Positions 1 to 6,536 of a DNA stretch of 13,433 nucleotides are shown one piece after another. Source of the DNA: Clostridiaceae bacterium (GTDB lineage: Bacteria; Bacillota; Clostridia; Oscillospirales; QAMX01); assembly GCA_016297585.1 (NCBI GenBank), contig JAEDGJ010000064.1, forward strand, positions 1 through 13,433, read 5' to 3'. Position numbers and translations under genes: made by a program. The notes below the pieces were generated by a model, which was given only the letters and a program-made list of their open reading frames with translations, did no database searches and was not told where the DNA came from. Every line of letters begins with the position of its first letter. Position 1 is the first letter of the stretch.

Positions 1-508
1 CGCGCGCGAGCTCGAGGCAGAAGACGCTCGTCTCGTGGGACAGCGCGCCGACCAGGCCGGACAGGTGCAGGATCTGGACGCCTTCTTTGCCGAAGATGCG
101 GTCGAGGTCGAAGTCCTTGACGTTCAGGGTCAGGCCGACTTCACCGGCGCGGTCGTTCCAGACGCGCGGGCCGCGCATACCGAAACCGGAGTCGGCGATG
201 TTGAACTGATGGCGGTAGCCCCAGGGGCCTCCCTGCGCAACTTCGGGGCCTTCGTAGTCGATGTTGCGGAAGCGGAGCTGATTCTTGATGAACTGCGCGA
301 TCGGGGAACCGGCGACGAAGGTCGTGAGAACCTTGGTCGGCATTCCCAGGGACGCCGCGACGTTCAGCACGTTGGACTCGGCGCTCGTCGCCTGGAGAAG
401 GTACTGATCGCTCGTATGGACGGGCGCGCGGTTGGCGGGCGTGATGCGGACGCCCATGGACGTCGGCACGACGATCGCGTACTTGCAGTTTTCCTTGAAC
501 TTCAGCAT
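1..508 (-). CDS. PfkB-family sugar / sugar-acid kinase, KDG-kinase-like (3' end outside window)
   Basis: This is the N-terminal 169 residues of a ribokinase/PfkB-family kinase, which would phosphorylate a sugar or sugar acid with ATP in the cytoplasm. What is seen: an ATG at 508 preceded by GGAGG (516-520 on the plus strand), an early VGR-like strand (MGVRITP, residues 18-24), an AESNVLNVAASLG segment (43-55) matching the family's 'G(A)xxNVAxxLaxLG' substrate-side motif, KVLTTF (59-64), and RGPRVWNDRAGEVG (112-125). The last aligns with the 'RPSKVxYDRAxSA' segment of 2-keto-3-deoxygluconate kinases. The C-terminal GAGD anion-hole and catalytic Asp lie outside the window. It starts 18 nt after the amidohydrolase stop and is probably cotranscribed with it. 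Kinase family is firm; a KDG-type substrate is a suggestion only. Codon usage resembles the neighbours. Confidence 0.85.
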   Translation of the reverse strand, partial: MLKFKENCKYAIVVPTSMGVRITPANRAPVHTSDQYLLQATSAESNVLNVAASLGMPTKVLTTFVAGSPIAQFIKNQLRFRNIDYEGPEVAQGGPWGYRHQFNIADSGFGMRGPRVWNDRAGEVGLTLNVKDFDLDRIFGKEGVQILHLSGLVGALSHETSVFCLELAR

Positions 509-526
509 GAGGATTCCTCCGATATA

Positions 527-1573
527 TTATTTATTGGCTTCAAAGCCTAAAGAAAGCGTCGCCAGCGCCGCCTGTGTTTCGGCTGCGTTCTGTTTTCCTT
601 CCATGCCGGCAGATTCCCACGCAAGGAACGCGGGGATCTCCGCTTTCGGAACGGGACGCGGCGCGCTTCCGGCAAAGCGCTCGAAATTCGTGCGGTAGAT
701 GCGCTCCAGCGCGGTATCCGGCAGCGCAAAGCCCTGCACCGGGACGTCGAAGAACACGAACGAATCGTCCGTCTCCAGCATCCGGCGGCAGTCGGGCACA
801 TGCGCCTCGGGCGCGGCATCATAAAAATCCGTGCCGAAAAGCAGCCGGTCCGCGCGGCGCAGGAAAAACTCCCGCCAGACGCCGCGGTTCGCGGCCATCT
901 CCATATAAAAGGTGCCCGGCGTCAGGTCAAAGCTGACGTTGGGGTACGCGTCCAGGATCTCGTCGGCCTCCTGCACGGACGCGGAGGCGAAAAAGAAGTG
1001 CGCGAACACGATCCGGAGCCGCGGATGCCGCCGTGCGACCGCCAGCGCCTCCGCGCGCACCGTTTCAAACGGCAGGCAGTCGTCTCCGGCGTACCAGCCC
1101 ATCGAGATCTGCCAGGGCGTCATCTTCGACTTGTCCCAGAAGTACCGGGGGTCGTTGACATGCGCCAGCAGCGGAAGCCCGTTTTCCTCCAGATAGGCGT
1201 ATACCGGCTCGTAGACGTCCGAATCCAGCGCCTGTGCGGTGCGGATGCGGTAATTGGGCTTGCCCTCGAGCATTTTCAGCCCGTCAAAGCCCATCCGGTG
1301 ATACATTTTCACCTGTGCCAGCAGCTCTTCCGCGGATGCGGTGCCGCGGTCGGGATGCTCCAGCCCCGCAAACGCGTAAGCGCGTCCCGGATCCCGAAGC
1401 TTCTGCAGCAGGATGACCGCGTTGACGATCCCCCTCGCGCCGAGCTCGCCGCCGGAGGTGGAAAGCAGCGCGTAGCGGTCATAGCCGTAGCCGTTGATCC
1501 GGCGGACGACCGTGTTGAGGGTGTTTGCATCATATACATGCATATGGGTATCGCAGATCTTTCCCGTATACAA
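527..1573 (-). CDS. Metal-dependent hydrolase, amidohydrolase_2 (TIM-barrel) family
   Basis: Predicted cytoplasmic TIM-barrel hydrolase or decarboxylase of the amidohydrolase superfamily (PF04909-like), about 348 residues. Numbered from the TTG start, metal-ligand motifs appear in the expected order: DTHMH (8-12) on strand 1, GLKM with Lys100, LAH with His138 on strand 5, FAH with His192 on strand 6, and FGTDF with Asp249 on strand 8. IYRTNFERF near the C-terminus resembles the 'I..xNaxRLf' tail of the family. I chose TTG at 1573 because AAAAAGGGGGA (1581-1591) sits 7 nt upstream. The longer GTG at 1633 lies inside the promoter -10 region and so is probably not transcribed. ATG at 1618 falls on the predicted transcription start with no ribosome site, so it would need leaderless translation. 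It is followed 18 nt later by a PfkB kinase, which suggests a small catabolic unit for a lactone, sugar acid or similar. Substrate unknown. The family call is strong and the start moderate. Confidence 0.85.
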   Translation of the reverse strand: MYTGKICDTHMHVYDANTLNTVVRRINGYGYDRYALLSTSGGELGARGIVNAVILLQKLRDPGRAYAFAGLEHPDRGTASAEELLAQVKMYHRMGFDGLKMLEGKPNYRIRTAQALDSDVYEPVYAYLEENGLPLLAHVNDPRYFWDKSKMTPWQISMGWYAGDDCLPFETVRAEALAVARRHPRLRIVFAHFFFASASVQEADEILDAYPNVSFDLTPGTFYMEMAANRGVWREFFLRRADRLLFGTDFYDAAPEAHVPDCRRMLETDDSFVFFDVPVQGFALPDTALERIYRTNFERFAGSAPRPVPKAEIPAFLAWESAGMEGKQNAAETQAALATLSLGFEANK

Positions 1574-1623
1574 AACAACGTCCCCCTTTTTCCCTCGCAA
1601 AACCTCTTTTGTCCTCATGATAA

Positions 1624-1652
1624 ATTGTACCACAATCCTTTTCCCCTGTCAA
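1624..1652 (-). promoter_or_regulatory. Sigma-A-type promoter of the amidohydrolase-kinase unit
   Basis: On the minus strand TTGACA (1652-1647, a perfect -35) and TACAAT (1629-1624, 5/6 to the -10) are separated by exactly 17 nt. Transcription should start near 1617, giving a leader of about 44 nt before the TTG start at 1573. It lies in an AT-rich gap and diverges from the purC promoter. Confidence 0.8.
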
Positions 1653-1716
1653 CGCTCGCCGCCTGAACTATTCAAAATTCAACTGAAAATGCAAAAACTT
1701 TTAGCAAATAACACAC

Positions 1717-1745
1717 TTTACATTCCTCTCTGCCGATGATATGAT
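1717..1745 (+). promoter_or_regulatory. Sigma-A-type promoter of purC
   Basis: TTTACA (1717-1722), a 17-nt spacer and TATGAT (1740-1745) form a near-consensus promoter. TG at 1737-1738 one base before the -10 makes it an extended -10 promoter. Transcription would begin near 1752, leaving a leader of about 33 nt, too short for a purine riboswitch. I could not identify a PurR box in the gap between this and the divergent promoter. Confidence 0.8.
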
Positions 1746-1784
1746 TAAGATAACCGATACGTCTTTTAAGGAGGCCGCCACCCA

Positions 1785-2639
1785 ATGAAGCCTATCGCAT
1801 CCGGAAAAGTCCGCGAAATTTATGCGGTTGACGACAAGTCCCTGCTGATCGTCACGACCGACCGCATTTCCGCGTTCGACGTCATCATGCCCACGCCCGT
1901 CGCCGGCAAGGGCAAAATCCTCAACGCTCTCTCGGAGTTCTGGTTCAACTATACGCGCGACATCATCCCCAACCACATGATCACGACGAACGTCTCGGAG
2001 TTCCCGGCGCCGTTTACGGACGACCCCGCCTTTGCCGGCCGCTCCATGCTCGTGCGCCGTCTGAAGATGCTCCCCATCGAGTGCATCGTCCGCGGCTACA
2101 TCACGGGCTCCGGCTGGGAAAGCTATCAGAAGACCGGCCGCGTCTGCGGCATTACGCTTCCCGAGGGGCTTCAGGAATCCCAGAAGCTGCCCGAGCCGAT
2201 CTTCACGCCCTCCACGAAGGCCGCCGAGGGGCATGACGAAAACATCGATTTCGACCGGATGTGCGGCATCATCGGCACGGAGCTTGCCGAAAAGGTGCGC
2301 GACGCGACGATCGCCGTCTACCGCGCCTGCGCCGATTACGCGGCCTCCCGCGGCATCATCATCGCCGACACCAAGTTCGAATTCGGCCTCGATGAAAACG
2401 GCGTTCTCACGCTGGCCGACGAGGTGCTGACCCCCGACTCCTCCCGCTTCTGGCCGAAGGCCGACTACGCCGTCGGACGCGGTCAGAAGAGCTTCGACAA
2501 GCAGTATCTGCGCGACTGGCTGAAGGCAAACGGCCTAAACGGCGTCGAGCCCGGTCCTGAGCTCCCCGCCGAGGTCGTGGACGCGACCGTCGCCAAATAC
2601 CGCGAAGCCGCCGGACTCCTCGGCGTCACCGTCGCATAA
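1785..2639 (+). CDS. purC: Phosphoribosylaminoimidazole-succinocarboxamide (SAICAR) synthase
   Basis: Cytoplasmic enzyme of de novo purine synthesis: it ligates CAIR and aspartate with ATP to give SAICAR. The 284-residue protein carries the family signatures in order: SGKVREIY (6-13, nucleotide loop), DRISAFD (26-32), VRGYITGSGWESY (102-114, substrate loop), IFTPSTKAAEGHDENI (139-154), DTKFEFG (195-201), ADEVLTPDSSRFW (211-223) and SFDKQYLRDWL (236-246). Length fits the longer SAICAR synthase class rather than the roughly 240-residue Bacillus type. ATG follows AAGGAGG (1768-1774) with a 10-nt spacer. It has its own promoter and a strong terminator, so it appears monocistronic; no other pur genes are nearby. 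Nothing looks damaged. Confidence 0.97.
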   Translation: MKPIASGKVREIYAVDDKSLLIVTTDRISAFDVIMPTPVAGKGKILNALSEFWFNYTRDIIPNHMITTNVSEFPAPFTDDPAFAGRSMLVRRLKMLPIECIVRGYITGSGWESYQKTGRVCGITLPEGLQESQKLPEPIFTPSTKAAEGHDENIDFDRMCGIIGTELAEKVRDATIAVYRACADYAASRGIIIADTKFEFGLDENGVLTLADEVLTPDSSRFWPKADYAVGRGQKSFDKQYLRDWLKANGLNGVEPGPELPAEVVDATVAKYREAAGLLGVTVA

Positions 2640-2657
2640 GGATCCCGCATTTTTTGC

Positions 2658-2695
2658 CTCCGCTTTCCCCGGTTCGGGGAGAGCGGAGTTTTTTT
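2658..2695 (+). terminator. Intrinsic terminator downstream of purC
   Basis: A 14-bp stem (2658-2671 pairing with 2675-2688, one G-U pair) closes a 3-nt loop and is followed directly by seven T (2689-2695). It lies 18 nt after the purC stop and separates purC from the fatty acid operon. Confidence 0.93.
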
Positions 2696-2707
2696 GCGCC
2701 GGGCGTG

Positions 2708-2756
2708 TAACCTTTCGTGTTTTGGCAGGCACTAACCTTATAAGGAACTCTAAAAA
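2708..2756 (+). promoter_or_regulatory. Probable promoter/operator region of the fab-acc operon
   Basis: This 81-nt gap between the purC terminator and fabH must contain the operon promoter. A perfect 10-bp palindrome, CCTTATAAGG (2736-2745), contains TTATAA/TATAAG, which could serve as a -10, but I see no good -35 at 16-18 nt. TTGGCA (2722-2727) is only 10-11 nt from it. TAACCTT occurs twice as a direct repeat (2708-2714 and 2733-2739, 25 nt apart). The palindrome is not the FapR (TTAGTACC...) or FabT (TTTGA...TCAAA) consensus as I know them. An operator is inference. Confidence 0.4.
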
Positions 2757-2776
2757 CAGTAAACGAGGCCCGTCAT

Positions 2777-3730
2777 ATGAACTTCCGATTCCTCGGCACC
2801 GGCCGCTGCCTGCCCCAGCGGGTCGTCCCCAACGATGAACTCGCGCAATATGTCGATACCAATGACGAATGGATCCGCCGCCGCGTCGGCATCTCCGAAC
2901 GCCGTGTCTGCACCACGGAAACGACCGCCGACCTGGCCATCGGCGCCGCGAAGAACGCGCTCGAGCAGTCCGGCGTGCGCGCGGAGGAGCTGGACTGGAT
3001 CATCGCGGCGACGACCGCCGGCGACTGCGCCACCCCGGCGCTCGCCTGCGTGGTGCAGGCCGCGCTCGGCGCGCACTGCCCCGCGTTTGACATCAACGCC
3101 GCCTGTCCGGCGTTCATCATGCTGCTGGAGACCGCCGCCGCCTTCTTCGCCCGCGGCAATGCGCGCCGCATCCTCGTCGTCTCCGCCGAACGCATGAGCC
3201 GTGTCATCGACTGGCGCGACCGCTCCACCTGCGTCCTCTTCGGCGACGGCGCGGGAGCCGCCGTTCTGGGCGAGGGAAACGGCTATCTGCGCTCCGTCGT
3301 CCATGTATCCGGCAACGACACGATCCTGCGGCTGCCCCACTCCCACGGCAACTCGCCGTTTTACACCGTCCCCCCCGAGGAGCCCTATCTGCACATGAAC
3401 GGTCAGGAGACCTTCAAATTTGCCGTCACCTCCATCTGCCGCGACGTGCGCGAGCTGCTCGACGGCGCCGGACTGACGGCGGACGGCATTCAGCATTTCG
3501 TCTTTCATCAGGCAAACGCCCGCATTCTGGAATACGCGCGCGAAAAGCTCCGCCTGCCGCGCGAAAAATGCGCCGACGGCATCGAGCGCTACGGCAACAC
3601 CTCCAGCGCCAGCGTTCCCATCGCGCTCGACGAATTAAACCGCGCGGGCGCGCTTTCCCCCGGCGATCTCATCGTGTTATCCGCGTTCGGCGCCGGACTT
3701 TCCAGCGCCGCGGCGCTCATCCAATGGTAA
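2777..3730 (+). CDS. fabH: Beta-ketoacyl-ACP synthase III (KAS III)
   Basis: Initiates fatty acid synthesis by condensing an acyl-CoA primer with malonyl-ACP. At 317 residues it has the family's usual length, and the Cys-His-Asn triad is visible: Cys110 in DINAACPAF (105-113), His244 in FHQANARIL (243-251) and Asn274 in YGNTSSAS (272-279). TNDEWIRRRVGISER (28-42) includes the Trp that stacks on CoA in E. coli FabH. Two places depart from the usual sequence: the nucleophile is followed by Pro-Ala where most FabH have Ser-Gly (ACSGF), and the C-terminal glycine-rich loop reads FGAGLSS where FG(G/A)GLTW is common. These may change primer preference. The ATG follows GAGG (2765-2768) with 8 nt spacing. 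First gene of the fab-acc operon; acpP follows after 26 nt. Confidence 0.96.
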   Translation: MNFRFLGTGRCLPQRVVPNDELAQYVDTNDEWIRRRVGISERRVCTTETTADLAIGAAKNALEQSGVRAEELDWIIAATTAGDCATPALACVVQAALGAHCPAFDINAACPAFIMLLETAAAFFARGNARRILVVSAERMSRVIDWRDRSTCVLFGDGAGAAVLGEGNGYLRSVVHVSGNDTILRLPHSHGNSPFYTVPPEEPYLHMNGQETFKFAVTSICRDVRELLDGAGLTADGIQHFVFHQANARILEYAREKLRLPREKCADGIERYGNTSSASVPIALDELNRAGALSPGDLIVLSAFGAGLSSAAALIQW

Positions 3731-3756
3731 AAAAGCTGCAAAGGAGAAAAAAGAGT

Positions 3757-3984
3757 ATGGTTTTCGAGAAAATTGTTGCGGTTCTGAAGGAAAAGCTCGG
3801 CGATGACGTCGCAATCGAGCGCGAAACGCTGCTGCGCGACCTCGGCGTCGACTCTCTCGACGTCGCGGAGATCCTGATGACGCTGGAGGACGAATTCGGC
3901 ATCCAGATCGACACCGACGGCGTAAAGCTCGATACGGCGGGCGATTTTGCGGACCTCGTCGAGGGTCTGGTCAAAAAGGCGTAA
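3757..3984 (+). CDS. acpP: Acyl carrier protein
   Basis: Small acidic carrier (75 residues) that holds growing acyl chains on a 4'-phosphopantetheine arm. The attachment serine is Ser33 in GVDSLDVAEIL (30-40), within the canonical DSL motif at the start of helix II. Helix I (residues 2-14) and the acidic TLEDEFGIQI helix end (42-51) also match. The start at 3757 is preceded by AAAGGAG (3740-3746) with a 10-nt spacer; the same frame is open further upstream through fabH, but that extension has no ribosome site and no ACP similarity. It lies between fabH and fabK; fabK begins 2 nt after its stop. Confidence 0.97.
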   Translation: MVFEKIVAVLKEKLGDDVAIERETLLRDLGVDSLDVAEILMTLEDEFGIQIDTDGVKLDTAGDFADLVEGLVKKA

Positions 3985-3985
3985 C

Positions 3986-4902
3986 ATGCTGAAGACAGAA
4001 ATCTGCGCCCTCTGCGGCATCGAATATCCGATTTTCCAGGGCGGCATGGCCTGGATCGCCGAAGCCAACCTCGCCGCGGCCGTTTCCAACGCGGGCGGCC
4101 TCGGCATCATCTCCGCGATGAACGCCGGCGGCGACTATCTCCGCGAGCAGATCCGTCTGGCCCGCACGCTGACCGACCGGCCCTTCGGCGTCAACATCAT
4201 GCTTCAGAGCCCCCACGCCGCCGAGGTCGCGGCGATCACGGCCGAGGAGCACGTCCGCGTCGTCACGACCGGCGCGGGCATGCCGACGAAATACATGCCC
4301 ATGTGGAAGGAAGCGGGCGTCACCGTCATCCCCGTCGTCGCCTCGGTCGCGATGGCGAAGATGATGGAGCGCGCCGGCGCAGCCGCCGTGATCGCGGAAG
4401 GCGCGGAATCCGGCGGCCATATCGGCGAGCTGTCCACGATGGCGATCGTCCCGCAGGTCTGCGACGCGGTGCACATCCCCGTCATCGCGGCGGGCGGCAT
4501 CGCGGACGGCCGGGGCGTCGCCGCCTCCTTCATGCTCGGCGCGGTCGGCGTCCAGCTCGGCACCCGCTTCCTCACCGCCACGGAATGCCGCGTGCATCCA
4601 TCTCCACCGTCACGACAGGCCGCCGCTTCGGCGGCAATACCTGCCGCTGCCTGAAGAACGCGTTCACGCGCGACTTCATCAAGGCCGAGTATGCGCCGGA
4701 CGCGACGCCCGAATCCGTCGCCGACTTGGGCGTCGGTGCGCTGCGCCGTGCCGCCGTCGAGGGCGACGCCGAAACCGGCTGCCTGCTCGCCGGTCAGATC
4801 GCCGGGATGTGCAACGCCGAGCAGCCCGCCGCCGAAATCATTCGGGAGATCTTTACGCAGGCGGAAGCGCTTCTGAAAGGAGCGTCCTCGTGGGTAAAAT
4901 AG
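3986..4902 (+). pseudogene. fabK: Enoyl-ACP reductase FabK, interrupted by an internal deletion and frameshift
   Basis: FabK is the FMN-dependent, NAD(P)H-using enoyl-ACP reductase that completes each elongation cycle. Residues 1-204 are read from ATG 3986: IFQGGMAW (16-23), the FMN-barrel strands, ESGGHIGE with the expected catalytic His145 (141-148), IAAGGIADGRG (167-177) and LGTRF (191-195). After His204 (codon 4595-4597) homology jumps to the next frame from about 4600: ISTVTTGRR, NTCRCLKN, LGVGALRRA, LAGQIAGM, ending TAG 4900-4902 (100 residues). Between 'VHP' and 'IST' the family normally has about 12 more residues (a 'NYKxKxLxAxD'-like stretch). Missing codons plus the shift equal a deletion of about 34 nt, which is 1 modulo 3 as the frame change requires. 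204+12+100 residues matches the usual FabK length. As read, translation stops at 4654 after 18 aberrant residues. It may be a real mutation or an assembly fault. Confidence 0.88.
4595..4602 (+). other. Deletion junction in fabK
   Basis: The His204 codon (4595-4597) is followed by two orphan bases and then by the Ile codon (4600-4602) from which FabK homology resumes in another frame. The local sequence contains a tandem CATC (CATCCATC, 4595-4602). No slippery heptamer or stimulatory hairpin is evident, and the absent residues rule out simple recoding. Confidence 0.75.
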
Positions 4903-5801
4903 CGTTCCTTTTCTCCGGACAGGGCGCGCAGAAGGCGGGACTCGGCATGGACTGCCGCGCCGCCTGCCCCCGTGCCCGCGCGCTGTTCGATTACGCGGAA
5001 TCCGTCCGTCCCGGCACGCTCCGTCTCTGCGCTGAAGGGACGCCCGCGGAGCTTGCGCAGACGGAAAACACGCAGCCTGCGGTCTATCTCGCGGACGTCG
5101 CCGCCGCGATGGCGCTCTCCGACGCGTCCGGCGTCCGTCCCGACGGCGTCGCGGGCTTTTCGCTCGGCGAGCTCGCCGCACTGGCGTTTGCGGGCTCGTA
5201 TACGCCCGAGGACGGCTTCCGTCTCGTCTGCGAGCGCGGACGCGTGATGGCGGCCGCCGCGAAGGCGCATCCGGCGTCGATGGCGGCGGTCCTGAAGCTC
5301 CCCGCGCAGCAGGTCTCCGCGCTCTGCGGACAGTGCGGCGCGTATGCCGTAAACTTCAATTCCGCCGAGCAGACCGTCGCGTCGGGCAGCGCCGAGGCGC
5401 TCGAGCAGCTGCGCGCGCTGGTGCGCGAGGCCGGCGGACGGCTCGTCCCGCTTGCGGTCGGCGGCGGCTTCCATTCGCCCTTCATGACCGAAGCCTCTGC
5501 CGAATTCGGCGAAATTGCCGCCCGGTTTGCGCCGAAAGCGCCGGAGCTCCCCGTCTATGCCAACGAGACCGCCCTTCCCTACGGCGATGCCGTCGCCTCA
5601 GGGCTTGCCCGCCAGATCTCGCACCCCGTGCTCTGGGAGCGCACGATTCTGAACATGGCGCGGGACGGCTTTACGACCTTCGTCGAAACCGGCGTCGGCA
5701 CGACGCTTGCAAAGCTCGTCTCCCGCATCCTGCCCGACGCGAAGGTGCTGTCGGTCGAGGACGCGGCCTCCCTCGAACGCGCCGCAAAGGAGATTGTCTG
5801 A
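4890..5801 (+). CDS. fabD: Malonyl-CoA:ACP transacylase
   Basis: Moves malonyl from CoA to AcpP, feeding FabH and FabF. The 303-residue protein shows SGQGAQ (9-14, oxyanion loop), nucleophile Ser91 in GFSLGE (89-94), Arg116 in CERGR (114-118) that binds the malonyl carboxylate, His195 in GGGFHSPFM (191-199), and ETGVG (266-270). Length and spacing match E. coli FabD closely (Ser92, Arg117, His201). The nucleophile elbow reads GFSLG rather than the usual GHSxG. GTG at 4890 is chosen because AAAGGAG (4876-4882) lies 7 nt upstream and the next residues begin the family's 'KIAFLFSGQG' strand. It overlaps the fabK 3' end by 13 nt, so it was presumably translationally coupled to intact fabK. Confidence 0.96.
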   Translation: MGKIAFLFSGQGAQKAGLGMDCRAACPRARALFDYAESVRPGTLRLCAEGTPAELAQTENTQPAVYLADVAAAMALSDASGVRPDGVAGFSLGELAALAFAGSYTPEDGFRLVCERGRVMAAAAKAHPASMAAVLKLPAQQVSALCGQCGAYAVNFNSAEQTVASGSAEALEQLRALVREAGGRLVPLAVGGGFHSPFMTEASAEFGEIAARFAPKAPELPVYANETALPYGDAVASGLARQISHPVLWERTILNMARDGFTTFVETGVGTTLAKLVSRILPDAKVLSVEDAASLERAAKEIV

Positions 5802-5802
5802 T

Positions 5803-6525
5803 ATGCTGACCGATAAAATCGCCGTCGTCACGGGCGGCACGCGCGGTATCGGCCGCGCCATCTGCGAAACCTTCCACAAAAACGGCGCGCGCGTCGCGTT
5901 CCTGTACGCCGGAAACACCGAGCTTGCCGCGGAGCAGGAAGCGCGCCTTCCCGGCTCGCGCGGCTATCGGTGCGACGTCGCCGACGCGGCCGCCGTCAAA
6001 GCCGTTTTTGCCGAGATCGCCCGCGACTTCGGGCCCGTCGGGATCCTCGTCAACAACGCCGGCCTCACGCGCGACCATCTCGCGCTCGGCATGCGCGAGG
6101 AGGACTTCACGCGTGTGCTCGACGTCAACCTCACCGGCGCGTTCCACACCATCCGGGAGGCCTACCCGGTCTTTCTCAAGCGCCGCTCGGGCCGCATCAT
6201 CAACATTTCCTCCGTCTCCGGTCTCGTCGGCAACCCCGGACAGGTCAACTATTCGGCGTCCAAGGCGGGTCTGATCGGGCTGACCAAGTCCGTCGCGCGC
6301 GAGCTTGCCTCCCGCGGCGTGACCTGCAACGCGATCGCCCCCGGCTTTGTCGAAACCGACATGACGAAGGACCTCGGCGATTCCGCGCCGCTGCTTTCGT
6401 CCATCCCCATGAAGCGCTTTGCGAAACCCGAAGAAATTGCCGCCGCCGCCCTCTTCCTCGCGTCCGACGCCGCCGGGTATATCACCGGCGAGGTGCTGCG
6501 CGTTGACGGCGGGCTGGCGATGTAA
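5803..6525 (+). CDS. fabG: 3-oxoacyl-ACP reductase
   Basis: NADPH-dependent short-chain dehydrogenase that reduces 3-oxoacyl-ACP to 3-hydroxyacyl-ACP. At 240 residues it is a normal-length FabG. Visible motifs: TGGTRGIGRAI (10-20, cofactor loop), NNAG (84-87), Asn109 in DVNLTG, Ser137 in NISSVSG, and Tyr150/Lys154 in VNYSASKAG (148-156). The four catalytic residues therefore sit at E. coli FabG spacing. PGFVETDM (180-187) and a C-terminal VDGGLAM complete the family pattern. The ATG is 1 nt after the fabD stop, with AAAGGAG (5786-5792) inside the fabD end as its ribosome site, which suggests coupling. An upstream in-frame extension within fabD lacks SDR similarity. Confidence 0.97.
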   Translation: MLTDKIAVVTGGTRGIGRAICETFHKNGARVAFLYAGNTELAAEQEARLPGSRGYRCDVADAAAVKAVFAEIARDFGPVGILVNNAGLTRDHLALGMREEDFTRVLDVNLTGAFHTIREAYPVFLKRRSGRIINISSVSGLVGNPGQVNYSASKAGLIGLTKSVARELASRGVTCNAIAPGFVETDMTKDLGDSAPLLSSIPMKRFAKPEEIAAAALFLASDAAGYITGEVLRVDGGLAM

Positions 6526-6536
6526 GGAGAAGCCTT

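Noticed and set aside
35..1666. Plus-strand open frames at 35-550 and 800-1666.
   Set aside because: They are antisense to the PfkB kinase and the amidohydrolase, both of which show clear family motifs and ribosome sites on the minus strand.
1653..1716. Possible riboswitch or PurR operator between the divergent promoters.
   Set aside because: The purC leader is only about 33 nt, too short for a purine riboswitch, and I could not find a convincing PurR box in this AT-rich stretch; only imperfect short inverted repeats are present.
3568..3756. N-terminal extension of the acyl carrier protein frame into fabH.
   Set aside because: Arg/His-rich translation with no ACP similarity; the ATG at 3757 has a good ribosome site and gives the normal 75-residue ACP.
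4590..4660. Programmed ribosomal frameshift in fabK.
   Set aside because: No slippery heptamer or downstream structure is apparent, and about 12 conserved residues are absent as well, so a frameshift alone would not restore a normal FabK.
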